Below are positions 35,637 through 47,995 of a DNA stretch of 64,000 nucleotides, piece after piece (the stretch's first letter is position 1; each line of letters begins with the position of its first letter). The notes below the pieces were generated by a model. That model worked only from the letters and a program-made list of their open reading frames with translations. It made no database searches and had not been told where the DNA came from. The stretch is taken from positions 3,410,001-3,474,000 of the forward strand of contig NC_046675.1 of NCBI RefSeq assembly GCF_003369915.1, given 5' to 3'. The stretch comes from Drosophila miranda (Eukaryota > Arthropoda > Insecta > Diptera > Drosophilidae). A program made the position numbers and the translations under genes.

Positions 35637-36680
35637 ATGGCTGCCGTCAACGCATCGCAAACCGATTATTGGAACTTTCTGTTCATCGAATTGGCAGGTG
35701 AGTGATCGTCCGTCCCCCTCGCTATAAAAGTTACATGGAATCGTTTTACTCAATCTTGTGGGTACCTGTTCTCCTGTAGATCCCCGCACCAATGACTGGT
35801 TCCTGATCAAGTCCCCCCTGCCACTGCTTGCCATCCTCGGCCTTTACCTGTTCTTCGTGCTGGGATGGGGTCCGCGCTTCATGCGCGACCGGAAGCCCTT
35901 CAAGCTGGAGCGCACCCTCCTGGTCTACAACTTCTTCCAGGTGGCGCTCAGCGTGTGGATGGTGTACGAGGGTGTGGTCATCTGGCAGACATACAGCTGG
36001 CGGTGCCAGCCCGTCGACTGGTCGCGAACCCCTAAGGCTTACAGGGAGGCGCGCGTCGTCTACGTCTACTATCTGGCCAAGATCACCGAGCTGCTGGACA
36101 CGATCTTCTTTGTGCTGCGCAAGAACGATCGGCAGGTGACCTTCCTGCACGTCTACCACCACACCGTGATGCCGATGATCAGCTGGGGCACCAGCAAATA
36201 CTACCCGGGCGGACACGGCACCTTCATCGGCATGATCAACTCTTTCGTGCACATCATCATGTATTCGTACTACTTCCTGTCCGCCTTCGGGCCCCAGATG
36301 CAGAAGTATCTCTGGTGGAAGAAGTACATCACCAACCTGCAAATGGTGAGCCATCAATGGGACATCTCACACGGTTTCCTGTTCTACAACTTGTAACATT
36401 TCAGATCCAGTTCTGCTGCGCCTTCATCCATCAAACCCAGCTGCTGTACACGGACTGCGGCTATCCCCGGTGGTCTGTCTGCTTCACCCTGCCCAATGCC
36501 GTCTTCTTCTACTTCCTCTTCAACGACTTCTACCAGAAGTCCTACAAGAAGAAGCAGGCGGCTGCCCAGGCCAAGGCCGACGCCCTGATGGCGAACAACA
36601 ATAACGAGAGCTGTGCCAAGGATCTGAATAAGGTGGCAGCGAAGGACCTGGAGCTGAAGCAAAAGCAGAAGGCCTTGTAG
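35637..36680 (+). CDS. sit: ELOVL-type elongase, sit orthologue
   Basis: Exons 35637-35697, 35780-36345 and 36405-36680 give 300 aa. It is an ER membrane 3-ketoacyl-CoA synthase for very-long-chain fatty acids. Key elements are WGPRFMRDRKPF (50-61), LLVYNFFQV, KITELLDT (121-128), the HVYHH catalytic box (His 144, 147, 148), the NSFVHIIMYSYY element (about 174-185) and LWWKKYIT. The C-terminus is Lys/Ala/Asn-rich and ends KQKAL, a KxKxx retrieval motif. The sequence agrees closely with my memory of D. melanogaster sit (CG5278). The first intron interrupts the Asp21 codon after its first base, a position shared with bond and CG33110. Coding third positions are GC-rich. Confidence 0.88.
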
Positions 36681-37213
36681 GGTAGATGTCATACCAATCC
36701 CTCCCCCTTTCAATACTCATACAAAGCGGGGCACACACTGAGAGCTGATACCCCATGATGTTCTATGTGCAACTTTGTTGACTAATTTCTTAAGTAATCC
36801 GCCGCCAAAAACACGTAAAACAAGAAAACGAGACACCATACACTCGTCTATTGGAACAGATGAGGTTTTCAAGATACAGATACACACAATATCGTATGTA
36901 AATGTTCAAACAGTTAAAATTGCTTTTTGCAGCCGTCGCCATCATCGCTCGCCTCGTTTGATGTCCGCTGAGGCGGACACCAGATGAAAGAAGTGCTTGT
37001 ATGTCTTTCGGTCAAAGCTGAACTAAACTACAAGTAAGTTAGGTAAACCACACAGAAGATGATGAAGAAGAAGATGTGTTAGTTGTGTAAATAATTGTAG
37101 GTACGCATATGAATATGTTTTCTTAAGATTTTATATACGCATCGGTATGTAAAGTAGTTATAAACGAAGAGAAAAAGATATTTACGTCTAGCTAAAACAA
37201 ACAAAATCTTACA

Positions 37214-37219
37214 AATAAA
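37214..37219 (+). other. Polyadenylation signal of sit
   Basis: AATAAA lies 534 nt after the sit stop codon in AT-rich DNA. Confidence 0.55.
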
Positions 37220-37239
37220 ACTAGAATTTTTTCTACAAA

Positions 37240-39730
37240 ATTTTATAAAAACAATAAGAATGGTTCTTTGTTTGTTCAATGAATGGATTGATGGATGTGG
37301 TTGGGGTGGGGCCTTCAATGGATTGATTCATAGATATAATTCCTCTTTGATCATCTTCAAGATATGTTCAGGAAATGTTTGAACAATTGATTTGCCTAAA
37401 AGTGCTTTCGATCATAACACGATGTTTAATTGGATAACATTCGAATGGAATTTCCAGATCCAAATCCATTGTTTGATTAGACTGTGAGAAAATGTCTCTT
37501 TTTCTCCTTTTCACTTAAACTCACTTCCTATGATAAACCTTTGACGTAATCATAAAAGCATTTGCTTAAGGAACTATTTACTCTTGCCCGCGTACCACAA
37601 AAGGTTCATGGTATTTGTTTAGGTCACACAGCCCCCAGCCACACCTTCTTCCCAGGCAAAGTGTTCTCATTGATAATTATATGACCAACACCTGACACAT
37701 GCTTAAGGAAATCCATTCTCAAGGAACGCATTTCAGATTATATACAATGGTCGGATCAAGCTATTCATTCATTCATCTGCGGAAACCAAGAGATATGTAC
37801 ATATGTACTTAATCGCAGTGATATTCGAATTTGAATTTGGATAGGCGTGGCCCGAACAGGTCTGATGGTGGGGTGATGTTGATGCCGATGGAGCATGTCC
37901 AGTTCATGAATTTTTACGAGGCGATTCTCTGAGAACACGGTCCACACACAGCGGTAGCAGAAGATTGGGACCACTTGCCATCGATGATCGTATCGTCTTG
38001 CCTCGGTCCGGATCCGCTCATTAGAAGCTCATTTAAAAGGCACCTTGAGCATACACGCAGAAAAGCTGAGCTGTTAAGATGAAGATCTGATAAATTCCAC
38101 AACACAACATACAACCTTTTATTGATCAATCAGTCAAAACGGAACCCAAAGCGGAAGTGGAAACGCATCTTCAAGTGGAGTTGCTGCCAGTCGCTCTGCG
38201 GATACAGTATTCAATAAAGCCGGTTTGGACAATTGACCTTGATCTTGACCACAAACACATGCACACAGGCACACAAAAGCCGAAAGCCCAAAGCAAAACC
38301 TCTTTTGCCTGAGGACTGGCCCAATCGGAGCCAGTTTATTACGTGTTGTATGGCATGATCATCATAGATCTGATCAGGCTGTTCAAACATAAAGAAAAAA
38401 TCAGAACTAGTTTTATAGAAAACTACCCTGGTATCCAGAGTTCTTCTTTCATTGCATCCAAGTGAGAGAAAATATACAAGGAAGGAGATATTAGGGGTAC
38501 CGGACATTTATTATTCAGCTTTAAAGTGTTCAAACTTTTCCGGGTCCGTTTTTGTACGGTTTTCTCGTCTATTATCTACAAATTATCTACGCCCCAACTA
38601 CATGTCTCGGTGGCGACACCTGTCCGAAGGTCTCTTCATTGAGGCGCCACTGCAATATCTTCCATATTTTTAATATTTTCATATTTTTGGCTTAAACAAT
38701 CTAGATTTCGATGCTGATCATAAATATATATTGTTTAATGGGTTGGAGCTTACCACCGAAGGGCAATTCTACATTTATTTTACATAGATTCTGTAACTAA
38801 AAAAAATAGTGCACACTTTTTAGCTGAAAAGCTGCAAATTTTCACGATTTTCTGGAGATAACTTTCCTCCAATTGTGGCCGTAATTTACAAAAAACCTCC
38901 TCAGTACGGTTAGTTTTTCTTTAAAGGCAAATTTGAGTGAAAATTTGAGCCTCATAGCAGTTCTCGTTCAATCTTTAGGTTGATTGACAGTTTTTGGCGA
39001 TGACCTATGCAAATTGCCGCGAATTTACACTGAAAAACAGTCTAATATAAAAAAGTTCTTGGGTAAATATCGAAATTCGTTATATGGCCCTTGAACTTTG
39101 ACTTGAACGAAACGTTTTTGGCCCCCCTAATCTGCATAAAAACGAGTAGGCTATTCTTTAAACGTTGCTCGGCGTGTGTGTGTCAGAATTAATTCGAAAG
39201 AGATCAAAAAAAGGAATTAGAATTTCTAATTTAGCTATGACCACACTCTCTGAGTCGCCATGGTGTCTGAGCCGGACCCGAAAACGGGTTAGAAGCCATT
39301 GCATAACCAGCCCAGCAGCCCAGCAGCACGCGTGCCAGGTTCCAAGTTCATGGCTAGGAGGACTAGCCACAGAACAGAGAATTATCGTACGAGATTGGGG
39401 GACTGGGATATTCAGAGATACAGAAGTTTCGGGGACTGGGATATTCTGAGATTAATCGTAAGGTATTAATCATGCTGCCGTAATGTGCCGCTAAAGAATA
39501 TCTGGTAGATGGCAGATCTGCATAATTTTATTGGGGTGGACAGAGAGAGCGCGTGGCCGGCCCGGCACAAGAGTTCGGAAATGATTTGGGTATGGGATCG
39601 GCGGGTGCCGGCGCTGTCATAAATAATGGGATACAACAGGTTTTAAGATTTTTGTTATCTAATGCGAAACCCGCCTCGAACCGGCAAAGAACAGACACAA
39701 AGCCTTGGTTTTGTTAAAGATAAAAAATCA
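37240..39730. other. Intergenic DNA between the convergent sit and CG33110 genes
   Basis: There is no coding gene. A notably AT-rich block with TTTTTC/GAAAAA runs lies at about 38650-39150 and looks unlike its surroundings, perhaps an old transposon remnant, but I could not match it to anything. Confidence 0.5.
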
Positions 39731-39734
39731 AAGT

Positions 39735-39740
39735 TTTATT
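39735..39740 (-). other. Polyadenylation signal of CG33110
   Basis: AATAAA on the minus strand, 370 nt past the stop codon. Confidence 0.55.
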
Positions 39741-40109
39741 CAATTTTTCTTGTTTCCGAGATGACAATTCGAGAAACGATTTACGGCTGCATTTCATTAA
39801 TAAAAACTCTATTACACTCGCACACTCAAAATCAAACGCAAAATCAAACTCAAACTCTGGAAAACATTAACACATACTCAGTCAGACTGTCCACAATCAG
39901 ATCAGGCACACTCTTACGATCCTAGCTATTTTTTGGGTTGTAATCTTCGGCTGCTCGGCATAAACATTATACATACATCGTAGATAGTACGTTGTGCCTG
40001 CTACAGATGCGTAGATATAGAGATTAAGATACACTACAAACTAAACTAAAGCCCCGCTCTACAAAACAATAATTGCTAAACTGAAACCCAACCAAACGGG
40101 GGCTCGCGC

Positions 40110-41347
40110 TCATTCCACCTTCAGCGGCTTCACGCTGTTGTTGTTCAGATCGATGTATGCCTTGGCCGGCTGCACCTGGCTCTGGCTCTGGCTCTGGCTC
40201 TGACTCTGGCTTGTGATCTGGGTCTGGGTGGGCATGCAGCCCATGCCGCCGGCGGCGCGGAGTGCGGACTGGGCCAGACTGCTGCCGGTCCGGGAGCTGC
40301 CATCGATGCCCTTGTTCTTGTTGTAGGTCTTGCGGTAGAAGTTGCCGAACAGATATAGGAAGATGACGGTGTTACCCACGAAGAAGAAGGTGAGTGTCTT
40401 GGGCATGTTGCAGCCCTTGGCGCCGACGGCCAGCATGTAGCCGAGGATCAGGACGAACTGGATCAGCTGGATGCTTGTCATGTACTTCTTCCACCAGAGG
40501 TACTTCTGGTACTGGGGTCCCATGGCCGCCACCATGTAGTAGAAGTACATCATGATGTGCACGCCCGAATTGAGGATGCCAATGATCACGCCCTGCTCGC
40601 CGGGCGCGTACTTCAGGTAGCCCCAGGAGAAGAGCACGGTGATTGTGTGGTGGTAGACATGCAGGAACGACACCTGGTTGTTCTTCTTGCGCAGCACAAA
40701 GAACGTCGTGTCCAGCAGGTCGATGATCTTCGAGAAGAAGTAGAACCAGGCTCCCGAGTACAAAGCCAGATTCTGTTCACGCGTGCGATTGATTTCGCAC
40801 TTCTTCGAGAAGATGGAGGATATCACGTTGCTCTCCTGGATGGACTGTAAATGAACGAGTGAAATGAAATGATTAGAATATGTGAATATTCAATATATAG
40901 CTGCCCCCATTTAGTATGTCGTACGAGCACGTTTATAGGGTGCTTATGATAACTGAATAATACATCAATGGGGAGCATCAGCAGCCGCTTTATGGTCTGA
41001 ATAATTATGACGGGTTTTATGGACTCACCGTGCGACACATCCAAATGGAGTAGCAGACCTGGAAGGCGTTGTAGAACACCATGATACGCTTCAGATCCAT
41101 GGGCTTGCGGTTCTTCATGAACTCGGGTCCGATCTTCAGAATAAACGCAAGGTAGAGTAAAACCACACCAAACACAGGCGCTGGCGAACTCATCAGGAAC
41201 CAGCTGTCTACAGTCTCATCTGCACACAAATGTTTGGGAAGTTAGTTTGAGTATTACCGAAGAGTTTTCCCCATTAATATTTTACTCACCCACGCCCTTG
41301 GACAGGCCGGAGATGCGCTCCTCGAATATCTTCATGTAAGTAGTCAT
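40110..41347 (-). CDS. CG33110: ELOVL-type elongase, CG33110 orthologue
   Basis: Exons 41290-41347, 41029-41219 and 40110-40844 give 327 aa. Elongase signatures are present but more diverged than in the paralogs: IGPEFMKNRKPM, KIIDLLDT in place of KITELLDT (122-129), the HVYHH box (His 145, 148, 149), NSGVHIMMYFYY and LWWKKYMT. The C-terminal tail (about residues 250-327) is long and polar, with a run of alternating Ser-Gln (SQSQSQ) encoded by an unstable hexamer-like repeat. The end, LKVE, has no full ER-retrieval motif. The last intron found in the paralogs (after the ...LQ segment) is absent. Assignment to CG33110 rests on length, divergence and position beside sit and AdipoR; the substrate is unknown. 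Confidence 0.8.
40176..40212. repeat. CTGGCT coding microsatellite in CG33110
   Basis: On the minus strand this encodes the Ser-Gln run of the C-terminal tail. Units are nearly identical at the DNA level, so length variation between individuals is likely. Confidence 0.75.
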
Positions 41348-42903
41348 TGCGGCTGCTTGGGTTTGGTTCCGATTCGGATTCTGCAATGGGCAACTGCAGG
41401 ATGGGAGGAAAGGGGAAACAGGCTTTAGAAATTTTCGCCCAAAATCGAAAATTCAGAGCTTGACGTCCGCACGCCGCGTTGCCAAAATATTGAATGAAAA
41501 GATATTCTAAAAGCCCGAGTGCTTAGAGAGGCTTGGCACGTTCGAGAGTCGCGGCTCGAGAGTCGCGGGCTATTGATTATGCTAGCGAGACGAGCGTGAT
41601 CCGCATTGGAATGCCAGAAGCCAACTACGCAAACGCTTTATTAATGAAATGTAAGAGAAGACTTATTTAGTTATCCCATATGCAAAACGGGACGAGCACC
41701 GAGGCAGGCGAAACCCAAATCGAATGATGAATGACGACAGACGAATCCAGATAAAAAGCTGCAATCCGAGGCTGCCACTGTTGCACCCCAATGGCGCACG
41801 AGTATGATTGCAACTTGAAAATTGCCATCTCGAAATCGATAATGGCTCGAGATTCGCATTATAGAGATGCGATGCGATGCTGGTGGCTGTTCGCTGGTGG
41901 CTGGCTGTTGGCTGCTGGCTGGGTATTTAAGATTCTTGGCTGACCACGACCGCAAGTCAATGGCTTCGAAACCTGAACAGAGCCAAACTCAAGGCTTCAT
42001 TTGAATTTCTCGCCTTGGCACTAAAGTCGATCTAACTTTGGCATTCATCTTGTACGAGTATCTATGTGTCTGTATGCCGTATCTCTGTGTTTATATCTCC
42101 AAGATAACAACCAGCACACTCACATCGTTTATGTTCTAGGCATTTACATAGTAGCCATTGCCAAGCCAATCGAAGCCATTGCCTTCGTGTCTTCCTTTTG
42201 GGCGATTGTTGGGTATTGTTATTTAAATTGCACACGGAACATCACTATTCGATTGAATAAATGGATGCGATCCACCGAAATGTATTCAATTACAAATGTC
42301 TTAAGAACTTGTTCTTGTGTAACATTCGGTTTTTCGTTTTTTGTTGGTTTTATAGTTTTAGTTATAGTTTCTGTGTGTTAACCACTGACCTAGGCAACTC
42401 GAACCGGAACTTGAGGCAGAATCTTCTGGAATACTATTAGCGTGTATAATTAGCTGGTCGCCACATATCCAGTTTGCGGCATCGGCAGGGAGATCAACTG
42501 GGTTAGGTGCTCTCTAACTTTGCTATATTTATAAATATTTTCCAGCGCACGGGTATACTTGATTTGTTTGTGTGTTTGGTTTGGTGAAAAGGAACTTTAG
42601 AATCAAGGCCTTCTTGGAGTGTGTGGTTTAACTTAATGACTGTCAAATGACTGGAGTTTTCAAATCGCAGCGTTTCTGGGCTCTAATGTCAGACAATTTT
42701 CATGGATCACATGGCGGGTAATTGAATTTGGAGAGCCTTCGCATTGAAAGTCGCCATTTGCTGCCACCTGCCACTGCCACTGCCAGTGCCAGTAATTGGT
42801 TATACACGGCGTATGATTGATATTTTGCGGACTGCAACCGTGCGACTGCCAACAGCGACTGAGACTGGGGTCTCTGTCAGGGTTACAGCCCCATACCCGT
42901 GTA

Positions 42904-42934
42904 CCCATTCCCATTCCCATTCCCATTCCCATTC
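42904..42934. repeat. CCCATT hexanucleotide repeat
   Basis: Five near-perfect CCCATT units. Confidence 0.85.
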
Positions 42935-44465
42935 TGTAGCCCATTCCGAAAGCAATTCCTAGACCCATTCGTATGCAAGGCACTTGGCAGCCGTAGATTG
43001 ACACTGGAGACAGGAAAAGTGAGCTCTGAGCATCATCACGACCAAAAATGTGACGCCAATCGACACGACGTCTGAGTCAGTAGTCACCCGTTCCACTGGC
43101 TGTTGACGCTGTCACCTCCGCCTGTCCTCCTGTCATGTTCTAAATTTAGGGGCACCCACACACCTCCTCCCACCCCTAGTGCTAGGCTCTTCTCGGGCTT
43201 TGGTACACTTTTGTAAGCCCAAAGGCCGCCGGACCATTGCTGGTGCACGCTGGGACTCTGTCTGAGGCAGAGAGTCTTCCGGCTGCCCCGCCTTGGCCAG
43301 TCGACACAAAAAAGCTCGACAAATAGGAACAAATAAATTAAGAAACGAACAAGGAGAAGTGGCAGCAGAGGCAGACTGCCACGCACGCATAAAATATGTG
43401 TTTTGTATGCATAATTGATTCTGGTTTTTGCAAATTTCATACCCTTTCAGAGGTGCTTGTCGAACGCCTTGTCAGCATTATCAGAACCGCGACTCCGCTG
43501 TGGATTTACCCAGCCCCCAGGTCTCGTCGCCTTCGCGTGCTGTACTCGAACGTACATGTAGGTCTGCCGAACATTTTGAAATGTTTAACAATCGTTCAGC
43601 TTCAGCTTCAGTTTCAGTTTCTGGTTCTATTTTTTGGCCCGTCTGTGACTAATGCGAAAAGTACGAGTATCTAAACACCCAAAGGCTGTCTGGACAGTGC
43701 GGAAAAGCCCCGCAAAAGGCGTTAATTTTTATGATTTTTCAACATGAAACAAAGAAAAAAAATAAACAACTTAATTTGCCACTAATTTCGGATCTAATGA
43801 AGGCCGATGGAGGGCATTAGCATTAGTCTTCTACTCATTGTCCAACGAAACAAACCATCTGTGATTCATTTGCTATTAATGAGCCAGTCGCCAGATTGCA
43901 GCTTTTGCATGTGTCTTTTGCATAATTGCATTTGGCAAATGCATGGCACAAAAAAAGATCTTAATATTTTGTCGTCAAGTATTTGACGAACCTCATGTAT
44001 GGGGCGGATGTTTTCCTATCGTAGCACGATTTTCACACGCATTTGTGTTGTGTAAATGAAAACAATCAACCAGGCATGTGAAGTTCCCGAATACATTAGC
44101 CCTATCCCCATCCCCATCAATGGGTATAGGCAGTGTGTTAGACAGAAGAACTCAGCGACAGTGACGGTGACTGTAAGTTCAACCTACAGTAGAGGGTATA
44201 CCATGGGGTCGAGCAACCCTCACTGTCGCGTTCTGACTCGTTTCGTTTCGTTTCGTTTTGGGTTTCGCGAGGAGAGGGAGTGCAACAGGTTAATCATTTA
44301 ACTCTGGCTGTGTCAAGTGCATATGTTTTATGGTTTCATGCTTGCTTAGCGCAGTAAATTAATTTTTTTTTTCTGTTTCTGCCAGCCGAGGCATTTACAG
44401 CAGAGGAGGAGGCAAGGCAGCCAAGCCAAGCCATTGCGCCGAGTCAGCCGAGCACTTGGCAACCA

Positions 44466-44509
44466 CACATCCACATCCACATCCAAATCCACATCCAAAT
44501 CCAAATCCA
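44466..44509. repeat. CCACAT/CCAAAT hexanucleotide repeat
   Basis: About seven units that alternate between two one-base variants. Confidence 0.85.
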
Positions 44510-47394
44510 TAGCTAACACGGTGCCCAGCGCCAGAGTCAGAGTCTGAGACAGGTTCGGTTCAGAGTCAGAGACTTTTTGGGCAGACGCTCTTCTGACAAT
44601 CTTTAATTACTGGGTAAATATTTGCAGCGTTAATTGGATTTTTTCTCTTTAAAGTCGGTGTGTTTTCTTTTTGTTTTTTCGTTTTTTGGGAACTGTAACG
44701 GATGGATGGAATGGACGGGAACCTTTTGCAGGGGAGTAGGTACAAATCGTCATGAAATTTGTTTGCTTAACCATGATTTCATGGCTGGCGGTGTCGGGTC
44801 TTCGCAATGGAATCAAATGATGGGGTGCAGATGGAGGCCAGGCACCTGATGCAGCTGCGAATTGAATTGCAATCGATTACAAGTTCAAAACGTTTAGTTT
44901 TGGCCGCCCCAATGCTGCCAGAGTCTTGGCCTTGGCTGACTGGCAAAATTGCAGCTCCTCAAGCCAGTTTTTAGCATTTAATCTATGTGCAATGCATTGG
45001 GTTAAGGTCGACTAGAAAATCTCAGACAGACAGCAGTCCCCAGTCCCCCAGCAGCAGCACCACCACTGCCATCAGAGGAGTACATATCACTGTCCAAAGA
45101 GCAGCGAAAAAAGTTAAGTTGGTCAAGTCGATTGCAACCCACTTTTGCTTGCTGGCAATCCAGTTTCCACCGATTTGGGTTAGGAAATGTCCCGTCCCGA
45201 AAACTTGCTCTCTAATTTATGCAACACTTTCACACCACAGATGTCCCAAAAATTCAATCACTTCCGTACCTGTTCTGGCCGCTCTGTGGATGGCTTCTGC
45301 TTATATTCTGCACGTACGCGTATGGAGTTCCCTCCGAGGAATCAGCTCACTCACTCACACACGCCGCACGCTGGAAGAGATTCGGACTCGACTGGGGCCA
45401 ACGCCAAGAAGACACTAATATGGAGTTCTACACGCTCGGCTGTATAAATAAACAAAATGAACGAGCTTCGCGGTCTCCGGGCCCGGGCCGGCCATGTTTT
45501 TGCCTTTGACGTCGCTGCCGCTGCTGGCGTCAGCTTGAGCTGCGCAGTCGGCTATACGTACAGGTATATGTATGTATGTACATACATATAGATATAGTAT
45601 ATTCTCTGTCTGTCTTTCGACCCGATGCCAATGCAAGTCGAAGCCGCGTTAATGGCCAATTTTAGTTTTCAGTTTTGTTGCTCGGTTTTTCAGATCTCCG
45701 GTGGTAAGGTCAAGTTTGAAACAATTAAAGCGAATGTGTTGGCCAAAAAGAAAGCAAAACTGTTGGCTCCGCTTTTCTGCCACTGCTGTGGTTTATTTTG
45801 AACAAGTTTATTAACCCTATACCCAAATTGGCCAACAAAACATGCAGATCCTATCGGAAAAAAAACAGCACACCCGCCCAAAAGAGAAACCGAAAACGAA
45901 GACGAAGAGAAAAGGGGGATAGACGAATACCAAAATAAAGCAAAATAATGTTTGGCTTTAAATTAACCGCTAGACAATTGATTTATTATCGTTGTCACGT
46001 CAATACAGTCCTCACATTGGGTCTGACTCAATCGTGGGCTTATATGACACTCGCCACAGCCCCACCCCCTTCCCTTCCCTTCCCTTTCCCATTCCCACCC
46101 CCATCACCGACCTGACTGACGGCGGACACTGATTCCGTCTTTATTACGGTCTGGTCTATTTACTTACGCAAATCCATCACTTAGCACATCCCCAGGTATT
46201 TTGGGAAGCACTTTGCCGCTCCATTGATGGGATTTCAACTCACTTTCCACAAATGTCGGTCAGGGGCCACGGCCACACCCACGTGCTAAGTGTCCGGACA
46301 AATGTTTGCCAAAGTCCGTGCACTTTCCATCATCTGGTCGGCGACGCAGCGGAACAATCTTCCGGGTCTTTAGCATTTTCATGAAAAAAAAAAACAAAAA
46401 CACACACTGAAAATGGCAACAAAATAGCCGTTTTGCATTTTATTTTATCGCCCGTTTGTCATTCAAGCGGCGTGTATTATCGGCGTTTCTACTTTGTGAT
46501 ATTGTGATGAAGACCCTGAACTTCAGCTACTCAATAATTTAATAAAATCAATTTTGTACCGCTAGCTAGAGTTTATGCTAAATCTTCGTCTGATCCTTGG
46601 CCAAGTTTCTGACAGTGCTTATCAGAACGACGTGTAGAGAGCAGAAACTCAACTGATTAATTAATTTTAATGGCCCAGTTTTTAAGGTGAACATGAAGAG
46701 TTCAAGTTTATTCTTCGACTTTCTGGGGGAAGTACACGGTGGGCAAAAGAATATGAAATCGACAGAAAATCATCATATTTTGAATACATATTATTGGAGA
46801 GAATTTTAAATTATTCAACTAGAAGAAAAAGTTATTTAAGTACCCTCACTTTGTACTGTAAGATTTATATATTTAGCCTGTTTGCTTTAATTGATGTTAC
46901 TGTACATTGTAGGCAAGTAGGATAGGTAAGTTTTGTAAGCGCTAAATATATACCCGATACCTTGCTAGCCTGCATTATCGGCGATTTCAAATTTACCGCG
47001 CATCTAAAGTGCTGTCACATTAAGAGCTGTTAAGTGCAATCATATAATTCTTTAACATTTATATCGATATATGTATGAAAAAAAACCACCATCACGGAAG
47101 CTGATTAAAATTAAATATAGGCAAAAAGTCGATTTAAATCATATATAATGGTATATTTAAACAATTTCATTAAATTTTGTAAGGTAAAGATCATAGAGTA
47201 TAACAACTTCCAATTCGTACTTCCGTGCATCAATTATTCCTCTGGATTCCAAACAATTCGACTTTGGCGAATGGCTCTTCGAGTTGGTTATGCCTATCTT
47301 TGTCGCTCTTTCGCCTTGATATAGGGATCTACACTAAGAATATTATTATTATTGGTATTATTTTCCGCGATTTAAAAAAATTTGTTGCCGTGTT

Positions 47395-47427
47395 AAAATA
47401 AAAAGGGTTTCAGTGGGCTAAGTTCGA
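47395..47427 (+). repeat. Fragment of the dispersed repeat (GGGCTAAG segment)
   Basis: AGTGGGCTAAGTTCGA (47412-47427) is identical over 16 bp to part of the segment at 11506-11522, and the preceding AAATAAAAAGGG matches AAATAGAGGGGG there. Confidence 0.6.
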
Positions 47428-47639
47428 TTTTTCAATGGTGTTGCTCACCTATTTTAGCTCACCATTTTCTAATATTATCCAGTATTTTTATGGACAAAAA
47501 TGTCGAAAAAGTCAGTCAAAAAGTGGATAACGGAGGTTTCACACTGCCGCTTCCATGGGGCTTATATGAAAAATAAGGCCAACAAATTTCCAAATGGACA
47601 CATTTTGCCTACATACAAATGTAGTTAACATGTAGCAAA

Positions 47640-47995
47640 GGTGCAGTTAGGGTATACAAAGGCTATACACGCATCAAACCAGCAACATTCCGACTGTTTT
47701 TTTTTGTTGAACTATTTTGTTTAAGCCTTGTTTTAGACAAAATTCAATAAAAGCAAGGATTAACAACTAGTCAATCCTGAAGAGAATTTATTCATCAACG
47801 TCCTAAAATAATGTGAGCAAAGATGAGAGATCGAAATAGCTATTAATATTCGACCGAATATCAAAATCGGAATATGTGAAATATAACTTGAATTCGTAAG
47901 TATATTTACGGTATATTTTTCAAATGAGACGGTATATTTTGGTATATGTCTGAGGGTCGGACCGTATATTTTAACTGGTCGGACCATATATTTTA
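47640..47995 (+). repeat. Dispersed motif-6 repeat, copy A
   Basis: From left to right: TATACAAAGGCTATACACGC, a poly-T run, TTGTTTAAGCCTTGTTTTAG, CAATAAAAGCAAGGA, ATATTCGACCGAATAT palindrome, then GGTATATTTT units separated by GAGACG and CTGAGGGTC. It is matched in inverted orientation by 8866-9136. Four or more motif 6 matches (KTYRGTATWTTT) lie in its last 110 bp, directly upstream of the likely AdipoR start region. Confidence 0.75.

Larger units (their letters stand above)
41348..47390. other. Intergenic region upstream of CG33110
   Basis: No coding gene is supported in 6 kb. A CTGCAG acceptor-like site on the minus strand near 41400 suggests a 5' leader intron for CG33110. Simple repeats occur at 42904-42934 (CCCATT) and 44466-44509 (CCACAT/CCAAAT). 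TATAAATA at 45443-45450 has no gene attached. The rest looks like ordinary fly intergenic DNA. Confidence 0.55.

Noticed and set aside
35746-36357. 203-aa open frame on the minus strand opposite sit
   Set aside because: It is the complement of GC-rich elongase coding sequence, with His/Val/Asp-rich low-meaning content and no exon structure of its own.
45443-45450. TATAAATA as a promoter
   Set aside because: No gene, initiator or leader-like sequence follows on that strand.
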